Assembly: GCA_964035545.1 (NCBI GenBank)
Contig: CAXIUT010000137.1
Span: 1-64,000 of the forward strand
From: Bugula neritina
Taxonomy: Eukaryota > Bryozoa > Gymnolaemata > Cheilostomatida > Bugulidae
DNA length: 64,000 nucleotides
Direction: 5' to 3'
The position numbers and the translations under genes are program-made. Shown piece by piece: positions 47,319 through 60,845 of the stretch (its first letter is position 1; each line of letters starts with the position of its first letter). The notes under the pieces were generated by a model, which did not search any database, had not been told where the DNA came from, and saw only the letters and a program-made list of their open reading frames with translations.

Positions 47319-48632
47319 TCAATCATAATCAGCTCCAAACTAGTTGACTCCAATATCTATTTCAGTTGCATATTGGAATTCATCTTGATTGATTGGACTA
47401 TTTTCCTAAACAAATTATCCAGCTTCTTATCTGTTCTACTCAAAACCTCCAAACATAGCGATAGTTGACATATCCATAAATAGCATCATTCCCATCAAGC
47501 CCATCCCTCCGAAACCCATCTAATTGTAATTTCCCTGGGTATTGTATTCTCTACTAACTACTTCTCTTGGAAGGTTAGAATGATCAAAAGATAAGGGACT
47601 TGCTATCGACATGTCTTAGTATTTATTCCAGTCAAAATTACCAAAAAAAGGATGAGATTTTATCTGGTTAATTGAACTGACTCCTATTCTTTATTCAGGT
47701 TTAAACAGTAGAAGTCGATTGACTAAATCAGCCAATTAGACAGATATTCCAGCAACCATAAAGGACTTTTACCTGAAAATAGAATAATTTATGAAACTAC
47801 CTTTACATAAATAATGTATGAGCACTCCCAGTGCCCAGAAATCAGTAGCTCTTGAAACGGTTTGTCCTCTAAACTACTATGGTGAAGTAAAGTGACAGGC
47901 GGCAGGTGCAGCGTCTCCATAACCTTCGGGATGCAATCTAGATAAATTGGTTAAATTAGGATACCCATTTTAAAGAAGTACTATGTTATCGAAATTGACT
48001 CCTCGGTATACTATACCCAACGAATGTAACTTCTAAAGAGCTAATATTATACCAGCAATAACAAATCTGATATTATTTTATAGATCTTTTTTGAAATATT
48101 AGACATATTATGTTTGGAATTAGCCTTTACCTAAATTTTAAGCAAAAGAAGTCAAATTTTAATAATTTTTTAATGCAAAAAATAGATAAAGATAATTTTA
48201 ATCCTAATAGCTATGTAAGCAACTTTATATGAAATGATATTTCAAATATTTTGTGAGTAGATATTAAATAGAAATATTTCTTTTTTGTCCAAATGTTTAT
48301 ATTTTTGATTTTTATATCTTTTTCAGCACACACTCATTTTACCTATCATTCGAATCCACCAAACTGGCATTATAATTTTGACTTATTCCCTAAGAAGATA
48401 TCATAAAATGGGTGTAATATCCTTTATATTTATTCTAAGATTACTAATAACTGTGTTATTTGATGTATTTGATCGCAAGAGGAAAATCATTGATCAGTAA
48501 TTTTTGCATTTCAAGTCTGCTATCCATTGAAGATTTCCTCTTATGTGTAGTTTTGGTTGCAGAAGTGTGTCCGACTGGTCTTATGACTTCTCTGGGTCGA
48601 GGTTCGTCTTCCTAGCAACATATATTTCCCAT
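47319..48632 (-). CDS. AGC-type pseudokinase, copy 2 (437 aa)
   Basis: Same length as copy 1 (438 codons), start MGNICC, and the same losses of HRD and DFG (IVYRGVNF and LTNLSRLH), while the C-lobe motifs are kept. Both copies remaining open over 1.3 kb without the catalytic residues argues that the dead site is a stable feature, not decay. Confidence 0.8.
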
Positions 48633-48754
48633 CTATTTTTGTATTATTATATGATATTATATAACACTCATAAACTACAGATAAATACCGATCTAAGAGT
48701 TATTTAAGAGAATAATTACTAAATTAATCTAGTAGAATAGGATATTAAATAAAG

Positions 48755-50260
48755 ATGGTATTAATCAATTGTGCTCCTGATGGCGGTTGTCCATACGAGT
48801 ACTATTGTTCAAGTTCTAACTAGTGCATGCATAATCCTGTCTTCCCGATCAGCGGATTTCCTATCTTCATCTACTGTCTTTTTCCGTTTGGAAGTGCAGT
48901 TGTCAATACCAGTGGTAATTCCTTCGGTGAATGGAAAGTATTGCTAGTGATGGACGCTTTGAACTATTCGGAATAGGAAGCTACGATTATATGTTATCCT
49001 TTGGTTCTTGGTACAGCTCTGTATAACTTTATTAGATTGATATTTCAACGTCATCCATCCAAAAATACCAGTTTAGTCGATTACAACATAGTATCTATAA
49101 TCATACCTAATGTGTTATATGGGTCGACTATTGGAGCAGTTATCAATACTCTTATACCTCCTATCGTAGCAGATGTGCTCATTATAGCTCTCTATACTCT
49201 TTTCGCTATCAAGTTTATAAGAAAACTTAGAACTCTTATTAAACAAAAAAAATAAGAGGATATTAAAAAATTAACTCTTGAGTTAGGAGAAAAAGGATAA
49301 AGTCAGGTTGGTTAAAATAAATAAACATAAAAGTAGTCATAAAAATAAGTAAAAATATCGGATAATATTCAACCTCAAAATAATAGCAAATAACCTCTGA
49401 TATCTAATAACTAGAAATAGAAATCATAGCCGCAAGAACCAAAATAAACTAAAGGTAAATCAGATTACTAACCTCCTAGATCTCTCTTATCTTCAGGAAA
49501 CCCCTCAAACATATCTAATATGCTAGCAAAACCATAAATTAATGAGGAACTATAGGCTCAAAATCAATACTAATCAACTTATCATCTTAAACATATTGCT
49601 TTCGTAGCTATTCTATTTATTTTCTTCGAAGTTGCTGCCTTTCTCTCCCAAGGAAAATTCGTTCAATTCTAAAAATGTTCTAAATACTTCGCTATAGGTA
49701 TAAGTCTTCTAACTCTGCTCTATATTGGTGTTTTAACTGGTATGTTTCTTTACACTAAAAAGCAAATGGCCTTCTACAAAAGAATCGGGTTCTAGTATGA
49801 ATATCCCCTTGATAAATTCAAATACTTTGTCATGATATCAATTGGATCATTTATTGGTGGATTCAATGGAGGAGTCTTTGCCTTGGGAAACAGTACTACT
49901 ATTATCTTTACTCTTGTATACTTATAAGTCGAACCTATTGTAGTCAGTGCATGTGTAGGTTTTCAGGTAGTATTTACAGCAGCTGCAGCTATATGTTAGG
50001 CTATCATTTAGGACACTTTATCTTTGTAGATAATAGGTTTCTTTTTCGGGATAACTTTAGTCGGAGGAGGATTACTTTCCTTTTTATCTGGACAATTTAT
50101 AAAAAGATTCGATCGTACAAAAGTCAACCAAATTTTAGTCACTGTCATGGCTTGTCTCACCTGCAGTAGCATCATTGCTCTTACTGTCAGTATTGCCATA
50201 GGCTATACTCAATTTGGAGCAGAATATATGCATTAATCGGATGGTTTTTGTTCGAAATGA
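48755..50260 (+). CDS. TauE/SafE-family transporter 1, copy 2 (501 aa), intact
   Basis: An intact 502-codon ORF, ending YMHQSDGFCSK at TGA 50258-50260. The T-run near 50,244 has five Ts, against six in copy 1, so here gene 1 ends properly before gene 2. Same N-terminal Cys motif and the two TauE halves. Confidence 0.92.
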
Positions 50261-50319
50261 TATAAAATGTATTCCATAATAATTTATTTATCTAATAATA
50301 ATAGATTTATCTAATAATA

Positions 50320-51642
50320 ATGGTCAACCTCTAATGCCAAATCGATTCTGATTGCCCCTATCAGTACTTCTGTTCATAGGGTTCATGTGTACATACATAG
50401 ATATTTCCTATTAATGGATATTAGATCATTCTTTATTGTTTTTTTCCGATAGCTAGTGCCATCTGCAACACATCAGGTAATTCTTTCGGATAGTTCAAAG
50501 TACTATTCCTGATGAATATACTAAATTACTCATAGTCGTAGGCTACAAAGTTATGTTATTCTTTGATTTTAGGGACAGCTCTTTACAATGTGATATATCT
50601 TGTTTTTAGAAGACATCCATAAAAGAAAACTACTCTAGTTGACTATAATATCATTTGTATTATTATTCCTAATGTGCTATATGGATCTACAATTGGTGCA
50701 TTTGTTAATAATTTTATACCACCAGTAATCGCTGATTGTTTAGTAGCTCTATTGCTTGGACTATTTTGTATCAAATTTATTTTCAAATTAAAAAAAATAC
50801 TTAAAGAGTAAAAACAAACAAAAAACAACAAATAAATCAGTCAAAAAGATCACTCAAGCAATTTAATTAAATAGTCATTAATTTCAATATAATAACATTA
50901 ACAAAAAGTATAAATTAAAAATTAGTATCAAGAGTAATTAGACAAACAACTAAAATACTAATAAGGTCATCATGTACCTCATATAGTCGGTATTCTTTTA
51001 CTCTTTGTTGGTTTTTAGGTATGTGCTTTTCTGGCGCAGGGTAAAATTATTTCTTTTAGCTTTTGTTCGATATATTATGCTATTGGTGTTGGTAGTCTAA
51101 CTCTTCTCTATGTTGTTGTTCTTATAGCTGTTTATCGATATACTAAAAATACCATCAACTACTATCATAAAATCAAATATGCTTATGAATATCCACTTAG
51201 TGATCCTAAATATTTTGCATTGATATGTCTTGGGTCATTTTGCGGAGGATTTAACGGAGGAGTCTTTGCGATTGGCAACAGTACAACCATTATCTTCACA
51301 TTGCTCTATCTATAAGTCTAGGCTATTGTAGTTAGTGCCACTGTAGGTTTTCAAGTTGTTTTTGCTGCAGCTGCATCTCTATGTCAAACTTTGGCCAAAG
51401 GAGGTCTTTAGCTCTAAGTGGTTGCCTTTTTCTTTGGAATTACCTTTATCGGTGGCGGTATTTTATCTTTTATTGCTAGCAGAATAGTAAGTCGTTTGAA
51501 TCGTACAAAAGTCAATATAGTTTTAGTCTCAATCGTGTTTGGTTTGACTGGTACAAGTTCTTTAATTATTCTGGTAAGTTTGGTTCTTGGATATCTCAAT
51601 TTTGGAGCATAATATATGATGTCAGTTGATGGTATATGCTGA
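50320..51642 (+). CDS. TauE/SafE-family transporter 2, copy 2 (440 aa)
   Basis: 441 codons, the same length as copy 1, with a handful of substitutions. The 19-nt upstream repeat is present about twice rather than three times. The end is SVDGIC. Confidence 0.9.
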
Positions 51643-51677
51643 TTTATATATATTTTTTGCATATTATTAATCTATTA

Positions 51678-53138
51678 ATGGTTACTATTGATTGCGTGCC
51701 TGATGGTTCTTGTCCGTATTAGTATTTCTGTTCTCAAGATGGACAGTGCTAGCATAATCCTGTCTTTCCATTAAGTGGATACCCAATAGTTATCTATTTG
51801 CTCTTTCCCTTTGGAAGTTCATTAGTTAATATCTCTGGTAATTCTTTTGGATAGTGGAAAGTACTTCTTATCATGGATGCTTTGAATTATTCCTAATCAG
51901 CGGCTACAGTCCTCTGCTATCCTCTAACTTTAGGAACGGCTCTTTATAACTTTATATTTCTCATTTTTAGGAGGCATCCGTCAAAAGATACAAGTTTAGT
52001 TGATTACAATATTGTATCTATAATTATACCTAACGTTCTGTATGGGTCGATGGTTGGAGCACTGGTTAATAACTTCATACCACCTATTATCGCTGATAGT
52101 CTGATTGTTGCTCTTTTGGTTGCTTTTAGTGTTAAATTCTATTTTAAGATGAAAAAACTTCAAAATTAAGCACAATAAGAACAAAAAGCAACTCTTTAAT
52201 TGGCTAAAGTACCAGAATAAAATAAAAATAATGCAAATATTAATATTATATCTGATGATAACTTAAGTCATAAAAAACCTCTTCTTGAAGATAATTCATC
52301 ATAAAAAGTCTAAGAAAAATAATAATAAAAAGATTCTTCAGAAAGAGATAGAGGAATATCGAATTAAGTTCGCATTACTTCTTATATACCGAGTGAGAAA
52401 TCGAAATACTATTCCCAAATAGTCCATCCAGAACTGGGATAGCAACTGGAATATGAAAAAGGATATCATTTTCTTCATATTATTTTCGTTATTGTACTAT
52501 TTGCAGTATTCTAAATTTGTTCTTTCTTGGCTCAAGGAAAAATCATTAAATTTGATTTTTGTACCAAATACTATCCGATTGGAGTGGGTTGTCTGACAGT
52601 TCTGTACTTAGTTTTTCTATTTCTGATGTATTTTTATACAAAGAAAAAATTATCTTACTATAGATAAATAGGTTTTTAATATGAGTATCCTCTAGACAAA
52701 ATTAAATATTTTAGTATTATATGTTTTGGAGCATTTATGGGTGGTTTCAACGGAGGAGTCTTTGCTCTTGGAAATAGCACTACTATCATTTTTACTTTGC
52801 TTTATCTTTAAGTAGAAGCTATAGTTGCCACAGCCATTGTTGGATTTCAGGTTGTTTTCTCGGCTGCTGCTTCTATAGGTCAAGCTATAGTCCAAGGTAC
52901 CCTTCTATGGTCAGTAATAGGCTTCTTTTTTGGATTGACTTTTATAGGTGGTGGGCTTTTGTCTTATCTAGCTCAATATTTGATTCGAAAATTAGATAGA
53001 GCTCGAGTAAATATTATACTAGTTGGAATAGTAGCAGGTTTGACTTTTGTCAGTGCTGTATCAATGGTTATCAATATCATAATAGGCTATTAGGTCTTTG
53101 GAGCAGCTTATATGATAGAAATAGATGACTTTTGTTGA
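51678..53138 (+). CDS. TauE/SafE-family transporter 3, copy 2 (486 aa)
   Basis: 487 codons; two codons longer than copy 1 because of a 6-nt TTAATA-type insertion in the cytoplasmic linker (near 52,240). Membrane parts are nearly identical. It ends EIDDFC. Confidence 0.9.
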
Positions 53139-53366
53139 TTAAATTATAACTTTTAATATTTTTTTTTTTGTGAGAAAAATAATCAAATTCTTAGATGATA
53201 AAAAGATCATTTTTAACAATTATATCAATATTTGTAAAAAATATTCCAATAATTTCTTTAGTAGAATTAATAAAAAAGTTCCTTGATTTTCCTCATTTGA
53301 CTTTCCATTCAAGAATCCTACTAATGAGGATATAAGTTATTATATTTGTTAGCTAATAAGATACAA

Positions 53367-54854
53367 ATGGTCACCATCGATTGTGCACCTGACGGGAGTT
53401 GCCCTTATTAGTATTTCTGCTATCAGGATGGACAATGCCATCACAACCCAGTCTTTCCATTAAGTGGATTTCCTATCTTCATCTACATATTCTTCCCCTT
53501 TGGAAGCTCATTGGTCAATGTCTCAGGTAACTCCTTTGGATCATGGAAAGTCTTGCTTCTAATGGATGCTTTGAACTATTCATAATCAGCAGCTACTATC
53601 CTTTGTTACCCTCTGACTTTGGGAACAGCTCTATATAACTTCATATTTCTTATTTTCAAAAGACATCCTTCAAAAGATACGAGCATAGTGGACTATAGTA
53701 TTGTATCCATTATTATCCCTAACGTTCTGTATGGTTCAATGATTGGAGCATTAATTAATAACTTCATGCCTCCAATAGTTGCGGATAGTCTTATTACTGC
53801 TCTTCTTATCTTTTTTTGTGTTAAGTTTTTCAATAAGATAAAAAAACTCTTTAACGATGCAAAAGAACAAAAAGCGACTCTTTAAATGGCCAAAGTACCA
53901 GAATAAAATAAAAATAATGCAAATATTATATCTGATGATAACTTGAGCAATAAAAAACCTCTTCTTGAAGATAATTAATAAGAAAAAGTAGAATAAAAAG
54001 TAGAAGAAAAAGTAGAAGAAAAAGCAGAAGAATAAATAGAGAAAAAAGATTCTTCAGAAAGAGATAGAGGAATATCAAACTAAGTCCGTATAACATCGTT
54101 TATACCAAGTGTAAAATCTGAATACTATTCTCAAATAGTTCATCCTGAACTTGGACAACAAATCTAATACGAAAAAGGATATCACTTTAAGGACATTATT
54201 TTTATTATTATTCTTTTTGTTGTATTTGAATTATGTTCTTTCTTAGCTCAAGGTAAAATAATTAAATTTGATTTTTGCACCAAATACTATGTCATAGGAG
54301 TCAGCTGCCTCACAGTACTCTATTTTGCCTTTCTTTTCTTGATGTATTACTACACAAAGAAAAGGATGTCATATTTTCGGTAAATAGGTTTTGATTATGA
54401 ATATCCTCTTGATAAAATCAAATATTTTGGTATTATTTGTATTGGTGCTTTTAGTGGAGGTTTCAATGGAGGTATCTTTGCTATTGGCAACAGCACCACC
54501 ATTATCTTCACTTTACTCTATCTCTAAATATAACCTATAGTTGTAACGGCAATCGTTGGATTTCAAGTAGTTTTCTCTGCAGCTGCTTCTCTTTGTTAAG
54601 CCATTGTTCAAGGAACCATATCATGGCCAGTAATTGCTCTTTTCTTTGGGTTGACATTCGTAGCAGGAGGTATTTTGTCGTATTTGACTCAATACTTGAT
54701 CAATAAGTTGGATCGAGCCAAAGTTAATATGATATTAGTGGGGATAGTGGCAGGTTTGACCTTTATTAGTGCTATATCGATGGTAATAAATATAGGATTA
54801 GGATATTATATGTTTGGAGCTGCTTACATGATTGCAATAGATGACATTTGTTGA
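53367..54854 (+). CDS. TauE/SafE-family transporter 4, copy 2 (495 aa)
   Basis: 496 codons; four more than copy 1, from a 12-nt expansion in the GTAGAAGAAAAA linker repeat near 54,000. All family motifs as in copy 1. Confidence 0.9.
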
Positions 54855-55019
54855 ATGATTTTTGACCTTGTTAATAAAATAGATTTTTATTTATTATGTC
54901 TAAAAACTAAAGTTTATTAATCATTATTGATGAATTTTCTCATCAATTTTTTTCACTATGATTAACAATTATTGATATATTAGTATATTATTAAATAGAG
55001 TTTTTATAGAAGAATCTTA

Positions 55020-55973
55020 ATGGAGAACGACTATTAATCTAAAATATTAAGCACTACTAAGAAAGGTACATCCAATTTTATCTAGAAAAGATCTTTAATG
55101 TCCGTAAACTCCCGTACAAACAGTTCGATAACCAAAAATGTATCCCTTAATTTATTTAGATCTCAAATAAAATCAATCTCCTCTCCGCTCAGAGCATCCT
55201 TGCTAAGAACAGGTCTTCAAAAGTAATAATTTGAGATCTACTACAAGTACAATCTTCATAATTAGATTTATTTAATCAAAAGAACATGGAATATCAATAT
55301 CAATTAACTCTAACTTCATCAACTCCCTACAAAGAACTTCAAAACAAATATAGAGAACTTAAAGAAAAACATCTTAAATAAAAAGAAGAAAAGCTTAATG
55401 TACTTTTTTTGAGATTTAGGTTCTAAAAGAAAAAGAATGCTAGCTTGAGAAATACATAAAAGAAAGAAAAAAGATAGAATAGTAGCAAATAAAGTTAATG
55501 AAAAGAAAAGATTAATTATGCTATTATATCTAAAAGTTAAGAGAAAGAAGAAATATTCAAGAAAATCAATAATAAAATGGAAGTATATATAATTTTAGTT
55601 AGATTAATAATATCATGTGGCTAATATCGAACAGTTAAGAACAATGATGATGGGTCTACACTACCAAGGAGGAGTAGATATCGATCCAGACAATATGACT
55701 TATGAAGAACTACTACAATTAGAATAAAAAATGGGAAAAGTGTCAAAAGGAATATCATAATAACAAATGAATAAGTTATAAAAGATCTCTGCTAGCAAAT
55801 AACATGAGTAATAAGTCTGTTCTATTTGTTACTAGAACGTGAAAAAAGACTAACAGATTTACTCTCTTCAGTGTAAACATATTTACCACTGTTAGTGTAT
55901 CAAAGAATGGTTACTAAAGTAAAAAGTATGTCCCATGTGTAAGCAAGAAATTACAGTTAACAGATAAAAGTGA
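55020..55973 (+). CDS. RING-H2 finger protein, copy 2 (296 aa)
   Basis: Same 954-nt span and the same three introns (23, 20, 20 nt). The RING-H2 residues are all kept. Most changes are silent, or fall in the coiled coil or introns. Confidence 0.85.
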
Positions 55974-56949
55974 TTTCTTTATCTAATTACTTCTATAGTA
56001 TTCTTTAATTATTCTAAATAGATGAAAAACTGCTTAATAGTGCAAAGTTGTAAGGCTAGTTATTATTTCTTCAGCTTATTTTCCAGTTTTATGGTATGAA
56101 TATCTTGCCTCTGATTGTTTTAAGGTCTTGAGTTATCAATTTTTGATTAATTTTCAAAAAGATCAATATTTGAGTTACTGGTTGGATATTTTTCTGTTTA
56201 ATAGAAAGTATTAACTTGTAAAAATGTAAATATCATAATTAAAAAGTTAGTTTATAGTTTGATTTGAGGCTTGATGCATTCAAAATGGGATATTGAGATC
56301 TACATCTTTATTTTTTTTGATAAAGAACAAACTAAAGTTAGTTTTAATGATTCAAAAAGCTCAGAGTTATCTTTTTTTCTCAATTTTATTTAACTATTCT
56401 CTCTGATTAGTTCTTTATTTTGAGCTTCGTTTCTTTTAAAAGTAATTTGAAAGCGATTTTTTTCATTCCTTTGATAGGATTTTGGTCATTAGTATCTTAA
56501 GAGAATAAATTTCTGTTAGAATTGTTTAATGGCTGCTTTATTTAAATTGATTTTTTAAATATTTGATGATAAATTGATAAGTAGATTTAAAATTTTGATA
56601 CTCTAACATTTTTGTGCTTTTTGTGTTTTGTTATTCTATTTTTTATGTTTTTTAGCTTATTTTAAGATAAAAAATGTCTTGTTCCTGAAAAATCAAAAAA
56701 GCTTTGCCTAGTTCTCAAATAAAACTCAAAAAATAATAAATAAAAAGCTTCATTTGTTAGAACTTCTAAACAAGAGAGTAAACATTCTAGTAGAACATTT
56801 CTTATTTGTCTTTCGATTTTATCAAGGAAGAAATAGAATTATTGCAAGTCAGTTTTTATTAATAACCTAGAGTAAAAAACTAAATCGATTAGGACATGTA
56901 CAATCATAATAAATATATTATATCATTGTAGATATGGTGGAGATATAAC
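55974..56949 (-). other. Copy 2 of the unresolved degraded gene region
   Basis: Matches 36,868-37,844 with a 1-nt insertion near 56,222 and small changes near 56,266. It carries the same coding-like minus-strand patches and the same frame break, so it is no clearer than copy 1. Confidence 0.3.
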
Positions 56950-57373
56950 TCAGAAGTCAATTTCCAATAGTTAAACCTCCTCCTCCTCCATTTTTTAGAA
57001 AACAGGGTCTTTAAAAACTCCCATTATCTCTTGAGTCGCAAGCTAGAAGTCCTCCAACTGATCAGCTTCATTCACCATAGGTAAGGACACTCTTTCTTAT
57101 TGTCTAAGAGAGTTTTAATCATTTTGAGACTCTTGAGTTGAAAGCCATTCCAAAAATTGTTGATAGGACTCATAGGTTTCAAATGCATAGAAAACATTGG
57201 TTTTCTGACAAAGGAAACCATAGACTTGATTGTCAGGGTTTGGGATATTAGAGTTTTAGTTTGACATCACAAGGGCTTTTTTGAATAAAATTAATTTATA
57301 ATCACCAATGATTTAAGCCAGATAAATAGTATTGAGAATAAACTTTTCTATTCTACTTTGTCCAAAATCTTTA
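56950..57373 (-). pseudogene. Hypothetical 166-aa gene, copy 2, 5' end replaced by telomeric repeat
   Basis: Identical in plan to 37,845-38,345 from residue 26 to the stop at 56,950-56,952. The first 25 codons, including the start ATG, are missing and replaced by (GGGGTT)12GGG on the + strand. Reading upstream gives Pro-Thr repeats with no ATG. As it stands this copy cannot start normally. Confidence 0.75.
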
Positions 57374-57448
57374 GGGGTTGGGGTTGGGGTTGGGGTTGGG
57401 GTTGGGGTTGGGGTTGGGGTTGGGGTTGGGGTTGGGGTTGGGGTTGGG
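57374..57448. repeat. Interstitial telomeric tract, 75 nt, replacing 75 nt of copy 1
   Basis: A perfect (GGGGTT)12GGG tract. Left flank TCCAAAATCTTTA and right flank TCTTTTAATGTTGA match copy 1 (to 38,268 and from 38,345). Copy 1 has 75 nt at 38,269-38,343 instead, so the exchange is length-neutral. The G-strand orientation equals that of a right chromosome end added at 57,373. Confidence 0.95.
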
Positions 57449-57728
57449 ATCTTTTAATGTTGATTTTTTTCTTTAAAGCGAAAGTTTTATTTATAAATTT
57501 AGAATTTCCTACAAGATAATTTTCAAATACTTAATGTTTATCGTATTTTGAATTCACAGAACAAAAATTTATTATTTTTTCTTTCTGCTTTTGAAAACTA
57601 CTCATATGATACGGTTTGGTATTATCAAGCTTTTTTTATAAAAATAAGCTAATTATCACATAACTCCAATCCTTGACTAAGTTTATTATCTAGAGTTTTA
57701 GAAAAAGCAGGTTTTTTTACAATTGATT

Positions 57729-57937
57729 ATGGATGATTATGATAAAAAAGTCAAAGGAAATCAACTTAGAAACGAAATATAGATCTTTTTAAAGCTAAAG
57801 ATAAAGAAAATAATTAAAATATGTAAGAGCTAACAAAGATGAGTTTAAGAGTTAAGTGATTTTTTAAAAAATGGTCCTAATCAAAAAGATAGAAAGAATT
57901 AATAAGGAGTTGAGTATAAAACAAAATGATAGACAAA
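57729..57937 (+). CDS. Possible small gene, copy 2, exon structure unresolved
   Basis: Matches 38,624-38,831. The A-run near 57,867 is one base longer than in copy 1, inside the proposed variable intron, which supports that stretch being non-coding. Stop not placed. Confidence 0.33.
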
Positions 57938-58723
57938 TCAGAGGTTACTTTTTTCAAGAAGCGAACCTTACAAAAGCTTCATAGATGAATCTAAATAACA
58001 GTCGATAAACTCATCTTGATTCTTATTTCCTTGGAGTATTTCCTGGATTCTCTTACCAGCAGCCTAGCTAAATCTGGTTGATATTTTTCCTTTCTTTAAT
58101 TCTTACTCCACAAAATATTGAATATAGGCAGTCAACCTATCTTTCCTTAAGATGTTGCGTTTAAACAAGTGAGATTTCAAACTCTCATTTCTCATTTTGA
58201 ACAAAACATCAGTCCTGAGTTCCTCCATAGCATTGAGATATTCATAACTTCCAAATCTAGTCAGAATATCACCAAAACCAACTCTCAAAGTTATTTTTTT
58301 ATCCAAATTTTTATCAAACATAGCCTTGAGGATCTCCTTGTTTGGTTTTTTGGTCTTCTAGAAAATTTTCCAAGTTGCAGAAATGATTTCTCTTGAGTTG
58401 AAACTACATCCAATATCATCAACACTTTTTCCAACCATCTGCCTTAGAGTAATGATCAGCTGTTTAACCATATTATGGTTTTCAGAAGAAGAAGAACCAC
58501 TCTTCTTGCTTCCCTTAGAGTCAATTGTCTCAAATGAGCTGACTTCTTCATCCATTTTCAAATGAATTTCCTCTTCATAGTAAATTTATTTGGAAAGAGA
58601 TATTTCAGGTTCAGATTCTTAAGGATCGAGGCTAGATCCTGAAACTGCAAAGAAATCGATAGGAGCGAATTACATCATTGAACTTAAATAATTATTATAG
58701 CTTTCTTTAACTATTAAATCCAT
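57938..58723 (-). CDS. Hypothetical helical protein, copy 2 (261 aa)
   Basis: Same 786-nt ORF as 38,832-39,617 with few substitutions (for example KKIT for KKII near MFDKNLDKK). No frameshift. Confidence 0.6.
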
Positions 58724-58854
58724 TTCAAATTAATCTTCCGATTAATACTGACCAGGTAAAAAACACAAGACTTCATTTAAAAAGCATAGTCACTAATATT
58801 TATCTTCTCGTGATTCATATGATTCATGATATCAATAACATCAATAAATAAATA

Positions 58855-60057
58855 TCAGAAATTCAAATGATCTTAATTTTCTGAAGATATGCTACTTGAA
58901 TAGTGAGGTTCAGGTTGTTCAATCGAGAAAGGTCGTTCGACTGCATCACTATGCCAGGGAATAAACATAGGACTATGAACCTAGAACTCATTGAAGTTGT
59001 TCTATCTTTCCATCATAAACACGAAATCATGATTTTCATCATACTCTTTAAAGTCTTCATCTTTCATAAGTAATTTATTAGCATCAGGAGAAACTATAAT
59101 CTACTAAACTACTTTCATTTACATTTTATCGCCACTTTATTTCCTGATATTCTTCTCTTTTTCTTCATTTTCTTCTTTTTAAATGCTTCTAGCAGACTAT
59201 TTATTTTGTTTTTATATTAATTTTCCTATCTTTTTGATCAATATATTTTCAAGTTCTGATTCTTTTTTTCCTGGATGTTTTTTTCCCTCATTAGAAATCA
59301 AAGATTTATACCTATTTTTGACCATATGCTCAGTTCTAGTGTTAAAAAGTTCTTTCATAGCTACTGACCATCGCTTTCCTCTTTTTTTAATGCAATTAAG
59401 TAAGACAATATCTTCTGAAGAACTCCATTAGGAATGAATTTTTGATGGATCAAGGTGATTCATCCAACGTTATCTGCATTGTTTAGGATTTCTAAAAAAC
59501 TTTTTTTATGAGCGAATAAATAGCTATCTAGCGATAGAGTTCCATCTACTTTTATACTACTTCTAACTATTTGAGTTGAGAGTTACCTGATGATGGTTTG
59601 GAGAAGTTAGGTTTATTCTTCAGACCATGAGATGGGTCTAGATGTGGGTTTGAGTAAAGATAGGCTTTGAAATTAGAAGAAAACTGTGCTTTTAAAGTTG
59701 AAGATAGGAGTGAAAAACTTCCAATCATCTTCATTCTATAATAGAACATTAATTACAAGTTATTCAATTTCTTTATGAAAGATATAGAGATAACTTAATA
59801 ATAGCCAGATGAATATTCTTAACTCATTCTCATACCATGATTCCTCGTTAGAACTTTTACGGTTTAGGTAGAATCTACTTATAGTAAATTTACTTTTTCT
59901 CCATGGTTGTGTAAAGGTTGATAACTGTAGGGATAGTTAGTTCGCAAAGCTTGTATATTTTTACTAAATAGTTTTTTTATATTCTAGGTATTTCAGTCAG
60001 GAAATCTCTATTTTATTCTATGAGAGATATGAGTCGTTTGAAGTTGGTGTTTTCCAT
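58855..60057 (-). CDS. Myb-like DNA-binding protein, copy 2 (about 380 aa)
   Basis: Same span and introns as 39,749-40,951 and nearly identical; both Myb-type repeats are kept. Confidence 0.72.
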
Positions 60058-60580
60058 GTTATAACTTTATTAATGGAAAATGACTTTTGAAGGCTTTTTT
60101 GTTTTTTGTCAGCGGCCTTCGCTCTCCAACCTCTTTCACCTTCATCAACATTCACCAGTCGTTGCCTTATAAAGCTAACATCCAAAAGAAATCAACCTAT
60201 TTATCAACCTTCAATTCCCCTCAAACATTTAAGTTAATCGAAATCATTTATACATAATTAATAGATATTATACAACTCATCACCTAAACCATTTTTATCC
60301 TATTTATCTCATCCTTTCTATTTATTGGTTATATTTTTTTATGACTTTTTAAATATTAAAATATTATGACTTTATTATGATTTCCTTTTAACAAGATAAA
60401 CACACTTTTTTAATCAATAGTTATAAAGACTTTTGCTTAAATTATTTACTACTATTATCTTCTATTTTCTAAATATAAATTTATTTACTTTACTGTCATT
60501 AAAATGTTCAATTGATTTTTATATGAAAAAACTCGCACTGAATATTTGATTGTTCCATTTATTCTCAAACTATCTTATCT

Positions 60581-60839
60581 AGTTGCATAATATTCAAAAA
60601 TAACAAGACGCATATCCTAGTCACTAATTCTAAAAACAATAAATCAGGAAGATCATATTCAACTATCTCTAGACTTATAAATCAAAACTAGGAGACAACT
60701 TATCTTTGTTCAAAATAAAATATTTAGATATGAATCAATAACTACCCATGTTCCTTTTCGACTTATGATTCAGGATAAATCAAAAGTATTTTATCAATAG
60801 TTTTATCAAAATGATCCTAATATGAGTTATACAGAATGA
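60581..60839 (+). CDS. 3' exon of + strand gene, copy 2, start unresolved
   Basis: Matches 41,478-41,734; TGA at 60,837-60,839. The preceding T-rich candidate intron is one base shorter than in copy 1, as tolerated in an intron. Confidence 0.45.
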
Positions 60840-60845
60840 TTATGA

